DNA from: Malaya genurostris
Taxonomy: Eukaryota > Arthropoda > Insecta > Diptera > Culicidae
Assembly (NCBI RefSeq): GCF_030247185.1
Contig: NC_080571.1
Location: forward strand, 1,294,001 to 1,358,000
DNA: 64,000 bases
Direction of reading: 5' to 3'
Shown here: positions 10,445 to 21,879 of the stretch, in pieces
Position numbering within the stretch: position 1 is the first letter of the stretch
Layout: every line of letters starts with the position of its first letter
The notes under the pieces: generated by a model
Database searches by the model: none
What the model saw: only the letters and a program-made list of their open reading frames with translations
Told to the model about the DNA's origin: nothing
Translations under genes and position numbers: made by a program

Positions 10445-11219
10445 GTGGTGCGTATCGTGGCCCAGTATTTAAACTTTCGCCAGCACCGGTGTGCCATCCG
10501 GGTGCACTGTACTCTCGGTCGGGCGGGGCGTGCCCGGTTGGCCGCGACCGTACACCTGAACCGGGATCTCGGCGGTACCCGTCTTGCGGACGGTTCCCGG
10601 CTGCACCTCGAGGTGCCCCCCGTGCCGTACTCATTGTACGGGGGCCGCGCCGTATACCGGATCCCCCCGGAATGGGTCGAATCGGTCGAGACGGGACCGG
10701 GTGGTGGTCCTTCTCCTCTGGCTCGACCGATCCTGTCGGTTTCCCCGGTGATCCGTCTTGCCGTCGTCGAAGGAGACGACTTATTGGTGGGAACGGTTGA
10801 GGAACTGCTACAGCAGCAGCAGGACCGGTCGTCGTGGTCGTCGTTGTTGGCCGGGGAGTTCGATGAAGTAGACTACGAACTCCAGGCGGCCGAGGTAGGT
10901 GGCAATCATCGGCAATGTTCAGTTTTGTTTTTTTTTGTCGTTTTTTTGCTGGTCCGGTTTGGGTTCGGCTTTTTTTCCTTTTTTTTATTTAGACCCAGTT
11001 TTTGGTTTTTTTTTCTTTGTTTTTTTTCCCGTACGTGTACACACACAGGTCGCAATCGGCGAGCTCCTGGCCGATGCCGAACTGCGTCGTCGTGAGGCCG
11101 ACGAAGCCACCAGGGACGGTGGTGGCTTCGTCGCCGAGGAGGAAATCCGGGAAGCGGCTCGTGACTACCACCGTGCACTGGCTGCCCGTGCCTGGATATC
11201 TCTGGATTCGAGGCCCTGA
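10445..11219 (+). CDS. GC-rich two-exon ORF fragment of unknown function
   Basis: Exon 1 (10445-10894, 150 codons, open at its 5' side with no ATG) joins exon 2 (11049-11219) across a 154-bp segment that looks like an intron: GTAGGT donor, long T-tract and CACACAG acceptor, phase 0. The joined product is about 206 residues ending WISLDSRP. Exon 1 is basic and Gly/Arg rich with a QQQQ tract and an acidic end. Exon 2 is predicted helical and charged (ELLADAELRRREADEATRD). I recognise no domain. Codons are strongly G/C-ending, unlike the AT-rich surroundings. Part of exon 2 recurs at 27508-27626 fused to the gag-like gene, so it probably belongs to the same source element. It is a captured fragment and not a complete gene. 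Confidence 0.5.
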
Positions 11220-11715
11220 ATAAGGAACTAAATTTGAAACCATTTTCCAAATCCAGAAATAGGATTCAGTTTTAGAGTCATATTTTTAAATTCTGAACCT
11301 GTAACCTGGAACTAAATTTTTAAATAGAGGTATGAACTTAAAATTAACTTCAGAATTCAGGTGGACCAGAATCTAGTTTCGGTGATTAGTTCTTGAATTT
11401 AACTAAAAATTCAGTTCTCTACTACTGCTGGTTTACTGCTAGCCACGACATCTGAATGCGAAGAAGAGCACCACTAGAAATAATGAACAATTCTCGGTAA
11501 AGATTTAACTATTACACTCGGCCAATAGAACATCGGAACTGATATGTGCCTGACTACCTCAAAACCGTCGTCTTGGTGCGAAAAAGGTAAGCAAACGAGA
11601 TGAGTTTTCCTCGTTGTTTCCAAAAGTTTGAGAAAAAATAGATTTTGAGTTATTTATGTTTTTGTCGTGAATACGACTTTTTTTTACTATGGGGCGCCTT
11701 TCCAAAATTTCCAAA
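11220..11715. mobile_element. GAATACG-family fragments
   Basis: From about 11336 the sequence is the reverse complement of the family's promoter region (GTGCCTGACTACCTCAAAACC at about 11546). A forward end fragment starts GTCGTGAATACGAC at 11664 and is cut at about 11715. The 11336-11655 part closely resembles 19914-20290. No coding signal. Confidence 0.6.
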
Positions 11716-12092
11716 TATATACTCAAGAAAAATGTGGTCAGGTTTGAACAATTTCAGCTCAGTCAATTTTGTATCAATTATTAATATTATTTCACCATTT
11801 GATTGGAAATGTTTCTACGCATTGATTTGAATGTTCATAGCCATGTATTTTTAATTGTATATCATTGAAATAATGATTAATAGCTAGCAGTGTTCTATTT
11901 TGTCTGCGAAAAAACTACAAGGATCAGCCCCATGGGGTTGTTCGAGCCATTGATGTGGAACAAGGCAACAAAAATCTCTAATGATCGATATTTTCAATTA
12001 ATCGTCACACTTTTGAATCCGCAAATGCACGAGAGTCTGCTTAGATTGATCTTTATTACGAACCAACACCGAACACGCGAACACAGAATATA
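11716..12092 (+). mobile_element. Internally deleted TTAA element
   Basis: The left part matches the TTAA-element interior (CTCAAGAAAAATGTGGTCAGG to GTTCTATTTTGTC). It is joined to sequence starting ACTACAAGGATCAGCCCC, which runs opposite to the full copies. No original TTAA end is visible on the left. It is a rearranged relic. Confidence 0.6.
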
Positions 12093-12099
12093 GACTCTA

Positions 12100-12705
12100 A
12101 GAAGAAGAACAACGACCGCCGTCAGTGATGGCGGAACGAGTAATGGCCGGCCGGGAACGAGTGGACCGCTGGTTCGGGATCACTGGCGCCCCCCCCCGTT
12201 CGCCCCGGTCCCGTAACTGCCCAGCAGCAGCAACAGCGGAAACGTACAATCGACAAACGACGACGGATACGGCATCGATTGGTCTGCCCTTGGCCATATG
12301 CTCGGTAGTACCGGGGGCAGTACCGATCCGGACGGTGACGGTGATGGTAGTTCGTCGGTTATCGAAATACCGGAAACCCCACCGTCGCCGCCGGGGTCCA
12401 GTTTCGGTGGACCGCGACCGTCGCCGACTTTGATTGATTCGGAAAGGGCGACCGAGGCGGAGGCCGAGGCCGAGGCCAAGACCGAGGCGGAGGCCGAGGC
12501 CGAGGCCAAGACCGAGGCCGAGGCGATGGTGGCGACGTCGGCGGCGGCGGTGGAGGTTCCGCCGGGTCCGGGTGAAGAGGAGGATTTGCTCTTGTTCGCA
12601 AACGAACAATCGCTGCCAGAGGCAGAAGCAGGAGAAAATTCCCAAACCCCAAGTTATTCGTGTTTGCTTTTCGAGCTAGACAAGAAACACCGGCTTTTTA
12701 AATGA
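12100..12705 (+). pseudogene. Gag-like gene, C-terminal part (copy 2)
   Basis: Homologous to the 3' part of the copy at 28090-28718. It opens with EEEQ...SVMAERV then AGRERVDRWFG, loses frame around 12190-12300, and resumes at 12298 (MLGSTGGSTDPDG) through SSSVIEIPETPPSPPG, an EAEAEAEAKTEAEA repeat, and the conserved end CLLFELDKKHRLFK followed by TGA. The acidic and Pro/Ser-rich composition and the shared C-terminus identify it as the same family. Zinc knuckles and polyQ are absent from this copy. The long overlapping frames on both strands come from GAGGCx repeats. Function is unknown; it is a broken gag-like tail. Confidence 0.7.
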
Positions 12706-13055
12706 GCTGTTTTTTTGTACATAGTAAATTAATTTTTCTGTACATAGTAAATTAGTTATTTTATTTTTTGAATTTTTTTGCTAATAGTTTTTAGTTTGTA
12801 TATAATGGAATGTTTTTCTGAATTGGTTTTTTTTTGTTGCTTCTACTCTATTATATTTAGTGTGTAAGATTATAGTTTTTATAAGTTTGTTAAAATAATT
12901 TTTTTCTTTTGTTCTTTCTATATTATAAATATCAATTTTTTTTGTTTCTATATCACAAAAACCTTTTGGTATTGGTTCCGGTTTCGCTTTATACTTTATG
13001 GAGGAGCGTAAGACCATTCCCCTCCTGCGAGGAGAGTTTTTCTGGTTTCTGAGTT
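12706..13055 (+). other. AT-rich 3' region of the gag-like gene plus start of a small ORF
   Basis: T-rich sequence with TGTACATAGTAAATTA repeated twice, equivalent to 28720-28825 and 30461-30800. At about 12998 the same ATGGAGGAGCG start occurs as at 30799, but the frame is cut after about 20 codons by a GAATACG fragment. Confidence 0.55.
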
Positions 13056-13398
13056 ATCAAAGTTCACCTTTTGTACTCGTCCAGTAGATAATCAGAACTG
13101 ATATGTGCCTGACTACCTCAAAACCGTCGTCCTGGTGCGAAAAAAGCAAACAAGCGTGATAAATTTTCCTCATAATTTCCAAAGGTTTTAGAAAAGTTTG
13201 TTTTTCAGTTATTTATGGTCATCTCACGCTGCTGAAAATTTAATCACAAACTGCTGATTATATTTCCGATTGTTTGTAGAATAAATTATGTTGTTGGGTT
13301 AAGTATATAAAGAGATAATTGCGATCAAATTCTGCCCATTCTTGTACAGGGTAAATTTTGAAAAGGCACCCCATAGTAAAGTAAGTCGTATTCACGAC
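13056..13398 (-). mobile_element. GAATACG element, promoter side and GTCGTG end
   Basis: Reverse-oriented piece from the promoter region (GTGCCTGACTACCTCAAAACC near 13107) to the terminal GTCGTATTCACGAC at 13398. The other end is missing. Confidence 0.65.
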
Positions 13399-13403
13399 AA
13401 AAA

Positions 13404-15500
13404 GTTATGGCCGATTGCGTTTCGGTGCTAAATCGGACACTTCAAATCAGAAGTCTAGCTTAATTAAATGGCGTCTAGCACCGCACCTAGCAGGCAAAAA
13501 CCAACAAACAAAGGTTGCCTTTTTAATGTGGAACACATTTTTGTTTTCTATATAGCGGTGCAAACTAGAAACTCAAGAAAAATACACGTAGAAATGTGGT
13601 CAGGTTTTGAACAATTACAGTTCAGTCAATTTTGTATCAATCATTAATATTATGTCACAATTTGATTGGAAATATTTCTACGTATTGATTTAAACGTTCA
13701 TAGCCATATATTTTTAATTGTATATCATTGAAATGTTGATTAATAGCTAGCAGTGTCCTATTTCGGTTGCAAAAAATCTCCGGCATTCTGGATTTCCCTG
13801 CCATAGTCGATGGTTTTGAAGGAGTAAGCGATATATCAAAGGGAAAGCAGCGCTCTGATTGGTCAATCGAAGCAAAAGCAAAGCTGTTTGAAGTACGCGA
13901 ATCTACAAATAGAAGCGAAATTATAGCTAACGTGTCAGTCTTATGCGTAGCTTGTTAAAGGCAGGTTGTTGCTACACAGCAAGACAAAAAGTGTCATAAA
14001 CGATTTGAAGCTTTTATTGGTATGCTCTGATCTTGTGTCATACAAGATTGGATGAAATCCCATGTTATGCCGTTTCGCCTAAGAAATTGACAACTACCCC
14101 AGGGTAAATTTTGAATGCATAAGACTAATTTCTAATTTATATAAGATGAACTCGGTTGATAATGAGAAATATTTTATCACTTCAACCGAAATCGCAAAAT
14201 GGTAGTTATGGTAGAGAATCGCTATAAAAATAACTGCTTGCATACAAAACTTGAACACAAGCTTGGTGAAGAGAAGCTTAAATATCGATATCCGCATCGC
14301 AAGCATGTTCAAACATTTAATTGTATACATTTGGGCTATTGATGTAATTTCGTCGGCTACGAAACAAATACAAATCACGATCAATAGAGTCTATATTCTG
14401 GGTTCGCGTGTTCGTTGTTGATTCCTAATAACGACTAAGCAGACTCCGTGCATTTGCGGATTCAAAAGTGTGATGATTAATTGAAAATGTCAATTATTTG
14501 AAAATTTGGTTGCCTTGTTCCACATCAACGGCTCGAACAACCCCATGGGGCTGATCCTCGTAGTTTTAAGTTAGGCCATGACCTTGCGATTGCTGTGCGA
14601 ATGAGCTAAATCGGACCAATAGGGCCGGAGATATGTCATTTTTTACCTTCGGTGTCCGATTTGGGGGTTCAGACTTTTTTGGTTTAATGAGGTGGCCAAA
14701 ATTTTTGAATTTGACATGTCAACTGGAAAATGCTCCTAGCGCCGAAACTATGCGTCGTAGAGAGCCGGATTTATGCTTAAGAGAACTCTTCTAGTGCTGG
14801 CAAACGTACCGGCAATAGAGCCATGATGTGTGCACTGATTGACTGACTGTAACTAACTGTACTAATGTTCAAAATTAAAAAGTACGGGTGTGTAATGTCA
14901 GAGACATAACAGGATGTCGTGAATACGAATAAAACTGACACGATTTCTTTACACTTTTGAATTCGAATTGATAATTGATCGATTGTATGAATTGCGAAAC
15001 TTTCCCCCTTTTCACTACTAAAATTTTAAACGATTTTTGACGTCGATTATCTCATTTCGTATTTGCATGTTTCATTGAAAGAAACTATCAAGATGCTGTA
15101 CAGAATTCATTTCTGCCTTTTAGAAGGACCAAATTGTGGAATTCTCTACACGGGAAAAATTCCAATTCTTGAAATGAGCAAAACGAGTCATGATTTGGGG
15201 AAAATAATATATTTTCGTGTTATGATAATACACCATGATTAAAATTTCTCGATTAAAATTTCTCGAAATTTAAACATAGCGCACTTGAAGTTGTTGGGTA
15301 TAACTTCAGGCGTGTTTTTGCTACGCTGGTAATGTTTGCTACATACATTCAGGCGTTATGTGTGAGTTTTGCAACGATGGTCATTTTTCTAATATAAATA
15401 CAGCGAAAAGCACGACGAACTTCTTTTAAAATGAAAATATTCTGTTTTTGAAAAACGACGACGCAAAAGATAACGTGTTTACTTGCGTTCATTACTTCAG
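13404..15500 (+). repeat. Segment duplicated at 31125-32110 (interrupted here by a TTAA element)
   Basis: AAAGTTATGGCCGATTGCGT onward matches 31125 onward almost base for base, apart from the TTAA insertion at 13527-14565. It includes a short reverse-strand piece of a gag-like 5' end near 14780-14830 (CGTTTGCCAGCACTAG on the minus strand, as at 38200) and a GAATACG end from 14882. The duplication shows that this stretch and the adjoining gag-like tail travelled together. Confidence 0.75.
13527..14565 (+). mobile_element. Complete TTAA element, 1039 bp
   Basis: Starts TGTGGAACACATTTTTG and ends GGGGCTGATCCTCGTAGTT, flanked by TTAA at 13523-13526 and 14566-14569. The duplicated segment at about 31240 shows the empty site (TTTTTTAAGTTTGGCC), which proves the boundaries. 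TTAA duplication is characteristic of piggyBac-type transposition, but the two ends are not obvious inverted repeats, so the class is uncertain. A 63-codon open frame (13767-13958) is shared with other copies, and the opposite strand is also open in some, so coding is doubtful. Confidence 0.8.
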
Positions 15501-15506
15501 TTTTAT

Positions 15507-16342
15507 TGTGGAACACATTTTTGTTTTCTATATAGGGGTGCAAACTGGAAACTCAAGAAAAATACACTTAGAAATGTGGTCAGGTTTTGAACAATTACAG
15601 TTCCGTCAATTTTGTATCAATTATTAATATTATGTCACAATTTGATTGGAAATATTTCTACGTATTGATTTAAACGTTCATAGCCATATATTTTTAATTT
15701 TATATCATTGAAATGTTGATTAACAGCTAGCAGTGTTCTATTTTGGCTGCAAAAAGTGTCCGGAATACCGGATTTCCCTGCCATAGTCGACGGTTTTGAA
15801 GGAGTAAGCGATATATCAAAGGGAAAGCAGCGCTATGATTGGTCAATCGAAGCTAAAGCAAAGCTGTTGGAAGCACGCGAATCTACAAATAGAAGCGAAA
15901 TTATAGCTAACGTTTCAGTCTTATCCGTAGCTTGCTAGAGGTAGGTTGTTGCTACACAGCAAGACAAAAAGTGCCATAAATGATTTGAAGCTTTTATTTT
16001 TATGCTCTGATCTTGTGTCATGCAAGATTGTATGAAATATGTCGTTTCGCCTGAGAAATTGACAACTACCCCTGGATAAATTTTGAGTGTCTAAGATTAA
16101 TTTCTAATTTATATTAGATGAACTCGATTGATAATGAGAAAAAGTTTATCGCTTCAACCGAAATCGCAGAATGGTAGTAATGCCTGGTAGAGAAACGCTA
16201 TAAAAATAACTACTTGCATACAAAACTTGAATACAAGCTTAGCGAAAAGAAACAGATATCGATATCTGTATCGAAAGCATGTATAAACATATAATCGCAT
16301 ACATTTGGGCTATTAATGTAATTTCCTCGGCTAAAAAACAAA
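15507..16342 (+). mobile_element. TTAA element, 3'-truncated
   Basis: Starts TGTGGAACAC after TTAT and follows the family consensus to GGCTAAAAAACAAA, where an opposite-oriented copy begins. The 60-codon frame at 15756-15938 matches that of the complete copies. Confidence 0.75.
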
Positions 16343-17106
16343 AACTACAAGGATCAGCCCCATGGGGTTGTTCGAGCCATTGATGTGGAACAAGGCAACC
16401 AAAATTTCTAATGATCGCCATTTTCAACTAATCGTCACACTTTTGAATCCGCAAATGCACGGAGTCTGCTTAGTCGTTATTATGAACCAACATAGAACAC
16501 GCGAACCCAGAATATAGACTATATTTGGCGTGATTTGAATTTGTTTTGTAGCCGACGAAATTATATCAAAAGCCCAAATGTATGCAATTATATGTTGGTA
16601 CATGATTGCGATACGTATATCGATATTTAAGCTTCTCTTCGCCAAGCTTGTATTCATGTTTTGTATGCAAGCAGGTATTTTTGTCGTGAATACGACTTAC
16701 TTTACTATGGGGCGCCTTTTCGAAATTAGCCATATGGAAGAATGGGCAGAACTTAATCGTGAATATCTCGACTTGTAATAATGGTAGCAACATAATTCTT
16801 TCACCATTTCATCAAAAATATGATCAGGAATTCAGGATAATATTTTGATCAGTGTGCGATAACCACAAACAACTCAAAAATTAAGTTTTCTTAAAATTTG
16901 AAAACAACGCGGAAAACACCTTACTTTCGCTTGGGTTTTTCGCGCAAGGACGACGATTTTGAGGTAGTCAGGCACATATCTTCAACTGAATGCGTATAAA
17001 AGGGGAACCGTGGTCAAAAATCGATCATTTCTTTTCGTGCGTTCGATGGAAGCAGACGTCGTGGGAGTGGAATCATCAACCAGCAGCGACGGACCAAATT
17101 GAGTTC

Positions 17107-19520
17107 CTCAATTTGGTCCTTGTGAATGCTAGAACAGAATCCCTACAGCATATTGATAATTTCTTTCAATAAATTATGCAAATCCGAAATGAAATAATCG
17201 ACAATAAAATTCTGTATGTGGCTATTTTTATAGCCGTTAGGACCGCCCATTAGTGAAAAAGCTACAAACGAAATCACATAAAAGGAAATCTCTTAACAAA
17301 AATTCAATCAGTTTGGATTCAATCACCACTGCGAGCAGATGTGTTTTGTGTCGTCTGCACGCTTTCGACAACAGCGATTACGTCACAGTTGCCAGTCATT
17401 AGCAGTGGGAAAAAAACAACGGTGGAGAGCATTGCACAATATCAGCCGTTCTAATGGCTCTAAAAGTTTTCTAAAGAACTATTAGGATTTGTTGTTCGCA
17501 AATCGTAGGGAAATATCCTCAGTTTACTGCAATCAAGAACAGTTTGCTTAGATTTGTGCACTTTTCGCTGTGTGAAATTCACAGTAATCGAGATCAAGTG
17601 AAGCCTTTTTTTGCAAAAAATGTTTTAGAGTTTAATGTCGTAGAGAATTACGCAATTTGACTCTTCTGAATGCTGGAAACGAATCCCTACAGCATATTGA
17701 TAGTTTCTTTCAATAAATTATGCAAATCCGAAATGAAATAATCGACAATAAAATTCTGTATGCGGCTAATTTTATAGCCGTTAGGACCGCCCATTAGTGA
17801 AAAAGCTACAAACGAAATCACATAAAAGGAAATCTCTTAACAAAAATTCAATCAGTTTGGATTCAATCGCCACTGCGAGCAGAGGTGTTTTGTGTCGTCT
17901 GCACGCTTTCGACAAGAGCGATTACGTCACAGCTGCCAGTCATTAGCATTGGAAAAAAAAACAACGGTGGAGAGCATTGCACAATATCAGCCGTTCTAAT
18001 GGCTCTAAAAGTTTTCTAAAGAACTATTAGGATTTGTTGTTCGCAAATCGTAGGGAAATATCCTCAGTTTACTGCAAATCAAGAACATTTTGCTTAGATT
18101 TGTGCACTTTTCGCTGTGTGAAATTCATAGTAATCGAGATCAAGTGAAGCCTTTTTTTGCGAAAAATGTTCCAGAGTTTAATGTCGTAGAGAATTACGCA
18201 ATTTGACTCTTCTGAATGCTGGAAACGAATCCCTACAGCATATTGATAGTTTCTTTCAATAAAATATGCAAATCCGAAATGAAATAATCGACATTAAAAT
18301 TCTGTATGCGGCTATTTTTATAGCCGTTAGGACCGCCCATTAGTGAAAAAGCTACAAACGAAATCACATAAAAGGAAATCTCTTAACAAAAATTCAATCA
18401 GTTTGGATTCAATCGCCACTGCGAGCAGAGGTGTTTTGTGTCGTCTGCACGCTTTCGACAAGAGCGATTACGTCACAGCTGCCAGTCATTAGCATTGGGA
18501 AAAAAAACAACGGTGGAGAGCATTGCACAATATCAGCCGTTCTAATGGCTCTAAAAGTTTTCTAAAGAACTATTAGGATTTGTTGTTCGCAAATCGTAGG
18601 GAAATATCCTCAGTTTACTGCAAATCAAGAACAGTTTGCTTATGTCGTTTTCGTTTTTAAATTGCACTACACCGGTGTAGCGAAAGCTGCACCTAAACCG
18701 TTCGTTTTTACCAATTGCACTACACCAGTGCTACACTTTTTCTGCACCGATACCACTGGTGTAGCACTCATCAAAAGTTTGGTGTAGCTCTGTGCAATGG
18801 AATCGTTAATTGTAGTCAATGGTTACTGTTTATGTTTTCGTCATTTTTGTTCGTTTATTCATGCCTCAGTGTAGCACTGCACCGGTGTAGTGCAAATTAA
18901 AAACGAAAACGCCATTAGATTTGTGCACTTTTCGCTGTGTGAAATTCACAGTAATCGAGATCAAGTGAAGCCTTTTTTGCAAAAAATGTTTTAGAGTTTA
19001 ATGTCGTAGAGAATTACGCAATTTGACTCTTCTGAATGCTGGAAACGAATCCCTACAGCATATTGATAGTTTCTTTCAATAAAATATGCAAATCCGAAAT
19101 GAAATAATCGACATTAAAATTCTGTATGCGGCTATTTTTATAGCCGTTAGGACCGCCCATTAATGAAAAAGCTACAAACGAAATCAGGTAGAAACAAGCC
19201 TCTCAACAAAACTTAAATCAGTTTGGATTGTATCGCCACTGCGAGCAGATGTGTTTTGTGTCGTCTGCACGCTTTCGACAAGAGCGATTACGTCACAGCT
19301 GCCAGTCATTAGCATTGGGAAAAAAACATCGGTGGAGAGCATTGCACAATATCAGCCGTTCTAATGGCTCTAAAAGTTTTCTAAAGAACTATTAGGATTT
19401 GTTGTTTGCAAATCGTAGGGAAATATCCTCAGTTTACTGCAAATCAAGAATAGTTTGCTTAGATTTATGCACTTTTCGCTGTGTGAAATTCACAGTAATC
19501 GAGATCAAGTGAAGCTTTCT
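17107..19520 (+). repeat. 546-bp tandem repeat array, four units
   Basis: The marker GAATGCTGGAAACGAATCCC recurs at 17668, 18214 and 19034, with a variant at about 17117. The first full spacing is 546 bp. The last is 820 bp because a 272-bp miniature element plus 3-bp duplication sits in that unit. Each unit contains a 6-bp-stem hairpin (CGGCTA/TAGCCG), a GATTACGTCACAGCTGCCAG block and a palindromic GTGTGAAATTCACA. Confidence 0.85.
18643..18914. mobile_element. 272-bp miniature TIR element with TTA duplication
   Basis: Inverted ends built on CGTTTTCGTTTTTAA and TTGCACTACACCGGTG. The flanks are TTA at 18640-18642 and 18915-18917, and neighbouring array units give the empty site GCTTAGATTT. 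A 3-bp TTA duplication fits the PIF/Harbinger group (TWA), but the internal CACCGGTGTAG repeats are unusual and the class is only suggested. Confidence 0.8.
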
Positions 19521-19913
19521 TTGTTTTTGCGAAAAATGTGAAAAAGGGGAATGCGTGCATAATTCATACAATTGATATTCGGAAGTGTTAAGGAGCATGT
19601 CAGTTGTTTTCGTATTCACGACATCCAGTTATGTCTCTGACATTACCCACCCGCCTTTTATAGCGGTTCTCTACCTTTCTGCGATTTCGATTGAAGTGAT
19701 AAACATTTCGCTATTAATCATTATTTCAATGATATACAATTAAAAATACATGGCAATGAACATTCAAATCAATACGTAGAAACATTTCCAATTAAATGGT
19801 GACATAATATTGATAATTGATACAAAATTGACTGAGCTGTTCAATTGTTCAAAAGCCGACCACATTTTTCTTGAGTTTCTTATATATATAAAACTAAAAT
19901 GTGTTCCACTTAA

Positions 19914-20352
19914 AAATTAACTTCAGAATTCAGGTGGACCAGAATCTAAGTTCTGAGATTAGTTCTTGAATTTAACTAAAAATTGCTGGTTTACTGCGAG
20001 CCACGACGTCTGAATGCAAAGAAGAGCACCACCTGAGCATTTAAGTTTTTATCACCTCATTATTACTGATGGTGGTGAAGAACATCAGCACGATATCCAG
20101 TTCCGTCTAAATGAATAATTCTCGGTCAAGATTTAACTATTACACTCGGCCAGTAGAACACCGCAACTGATAAGTGCCTGACTACCTCAAAACCGTCGTC
20201 CTGGTGCGAAAAATGCAAGCAAACGAGATGAGTTTTCCTCTTTGTTTCCAAAAGTTTGAGGAAAAATAGATTTTGAGTTATTTATGTTTTTTTTACACTG
20301 TTGAAAATTTAATCACAAATTCCTGATTATATTGCTGATAGCATGGAAAAAA
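19914..20352 (-). mobile_element. GAATACG-family fragment, reverse
   Basis: Reverse complement of the second-subtype promoter region, with CTGACTACCTCAAAACCGTC near 20187 and the CACAAATTCCTGATTATATT block near 20313. No coding signal. Confidence 0.6.
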
Positions 20353-20485
20353 GGCGGGTGAGTAATGTCAGAGACATAACTGGATGTCGTGAATACGAAA
20401 AAACTGACACGCTCCCATCACTTTTCCGAATATCAGTTAGTTGATTGATTGTATGAATTGTGCAAGCTTTCCTCTTTTTCACTAA

Positions 20486-21584
20486 GGGGCTGTCCATAAA
20501 AGACGTCACGCTTTTTTTGACGATTTTTGACTCCCCATCCCCCCTTTGTCACAAATTGTCACAGAAGCAAAGACCCCCCTTCCCCCCTATGTCACGTGTC
20601 ACGAATTCAAAATAAATAAAATTCATCTCAATAAATTCTCAATATGTATGACAAACCATAAAAATATGAGGGAAAAATCGATTTATTACATGCTGTCATT
20701 AGATTAAAAAATATACATAAATCTACAAAATCATCGGAATTATTTTATTAATATCAATTATATAAATTAACAAAAGTATTTGGTTGGAATTGATGAAACA
20801 TTTAAATCATTTGTTTTAGTCCTCCTAGGGCTACACAGATATATTATTGTTTTAGGTAAAGAATAATATTTCCGTAATGTAGCTTACAGGGCTGAGAAAA
20901 TAAAGACCAAAACCTCATCAAAACGAGATCACTGCCGGAGAATCTTTTCATTATTAGTTGATCAGTGAAAGTTCAATCATTGGATGATTCGATAAGCTTT
21001 TATGTTGGTGGAGTAAAATCACATATGATCAAGATAAGACATGACATGTTCTACGTTTGAAATCGTTAATCTCCCGCCCTTTTTCAAATTAAGTATAATT
21101 GAATAAACTGCATCAGAATCAGATAAGAGAAATTATTATGATATACTATTATCATTGCTAGAAAATCAAATTACTGAAAAAATTGTCAGTGCACATCTTA
21201 AGTTAAACTGTTTGAAGGCATCTTTTTCCTTTTTACTCATATTAGGCAAAATTTATAAATTTCGCTAATTTACTCGCTCCTCCGTGCACTTTTGCTGATC
21301 ACAACAGAAATGATTTCCTGCATCACTCATTTCCGAATTTACAAGAAGAAGCTTTTACATCAACAAATACACGTTTTCCTATAGAATGTAAACGTTTATT
21401 GTGGAGATTTTTTCAGGAAATAGGGCAAAGCAGTAATATAATTAGGTATTTTAAAAATGCGCTCATTGAAAATATTGGACGTCACATTCCGAAAACCTCC
21501 CCCCCTCCCCCCGGTCACAAAAGGTCACGTTTTAGGAAACACCTCCCTCCCCCTTGCGGCGTGACGTCTTTTATGGACAGCCCC
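20486..21584. mobile_element. 1.1-kb TIR element with TAA duplication
   Basis: Starts GGGGCTGTCCATAAAAGACG and ends with its inverted copy, CGTCTTTTATGGACAGCCCC. About 27 bp is near-perfectly inverted. TAA flanks both sides (20483-20485 and 21585-21587). Subterminal G/C-rich GTCAC words repeat near both ends. No transposase frame is present, so it is non-autonomous. The 3-bp A/T duplication is suggestive of PIF/Harbinger. Confidence 0.85.
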
Positions 21585-21879
21585 TAATAGAATTTGAAGC
21601 GATACACCTACATTAAAGTACAGATTAGTTACATTAAACAGCTACTATTCTACAACTATATATTCCAAACTTGAAACAATTCCTTTTTAATTTGCTAATA
21701 TAGGAAGCTAGGTACGACAAATTTGTAGTTTATTTTTATTGAAGTTATGAAGTTCGAAGATATCTGATTCTTCTCGAAATTTCAGTACGATACAATTGCA
21801 ATGGCCTGGTCTGAAATGTATCTACGATCTTCGGTATGCAAGAGTGATTCTAATAATAATAATGATAGTAATAACAATA

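Larger units (their letters stand above)
16683..19655 (+). mobile_element. GAATACG element with a 4-unit 546-bp tandem array
   Basis: GTCGTGAATACGAC at the left, CCCACCCGCC at the right, inserted in a T-run of a TTAA element. The first 420 bp carry the TATA promoter block (TATAAAAG near 16997). The interior is an array; the right end carries the CATGTCAGTTGTTTTCGTA and ATTCACGACATCC landmarks. Its near-twin lies inverted at 44758-48432. No protein domain is seen; the 60-codon frame at 16990-17172 is repeat sequence. Confidence 0.85.
16343..19909 (-). mobile_element. TTAA element (reverse) split by a GAATACG element
   Basis: The right terminus AACTACAAGGATCAGCCCC starts at 16343 and the element reads on to 16682. 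After the 3-kb insertion it resumes at 19656 (TATAGCGGTTCTCTACC) and ends GTTCCAC next to TTAA at 19910. It abuts the preceding copy tail to tail, forming a head-to-head inverted pair. Joining the flanks restores the sequence TATTTTTATAGCGG seen in uninterrupted copies. Confidence 0.75.

Noticed and set aside
12097..12679. Arg/Pro-rich and Gly/Leu-rich frames on both strands
   Set aside because: Shadows of the GAGGCx repeat in the gag-like C-terminal region; the frame ending CLLFELDKKHRLFK is supported by the second copy.
17100..19500. Tandem 546-bp units considered as a CRISPR-like or rDNA array
   Set aside because: Unit length and lack of spacers exclude CRISPR, and nothing resembles ribosomal RNA.
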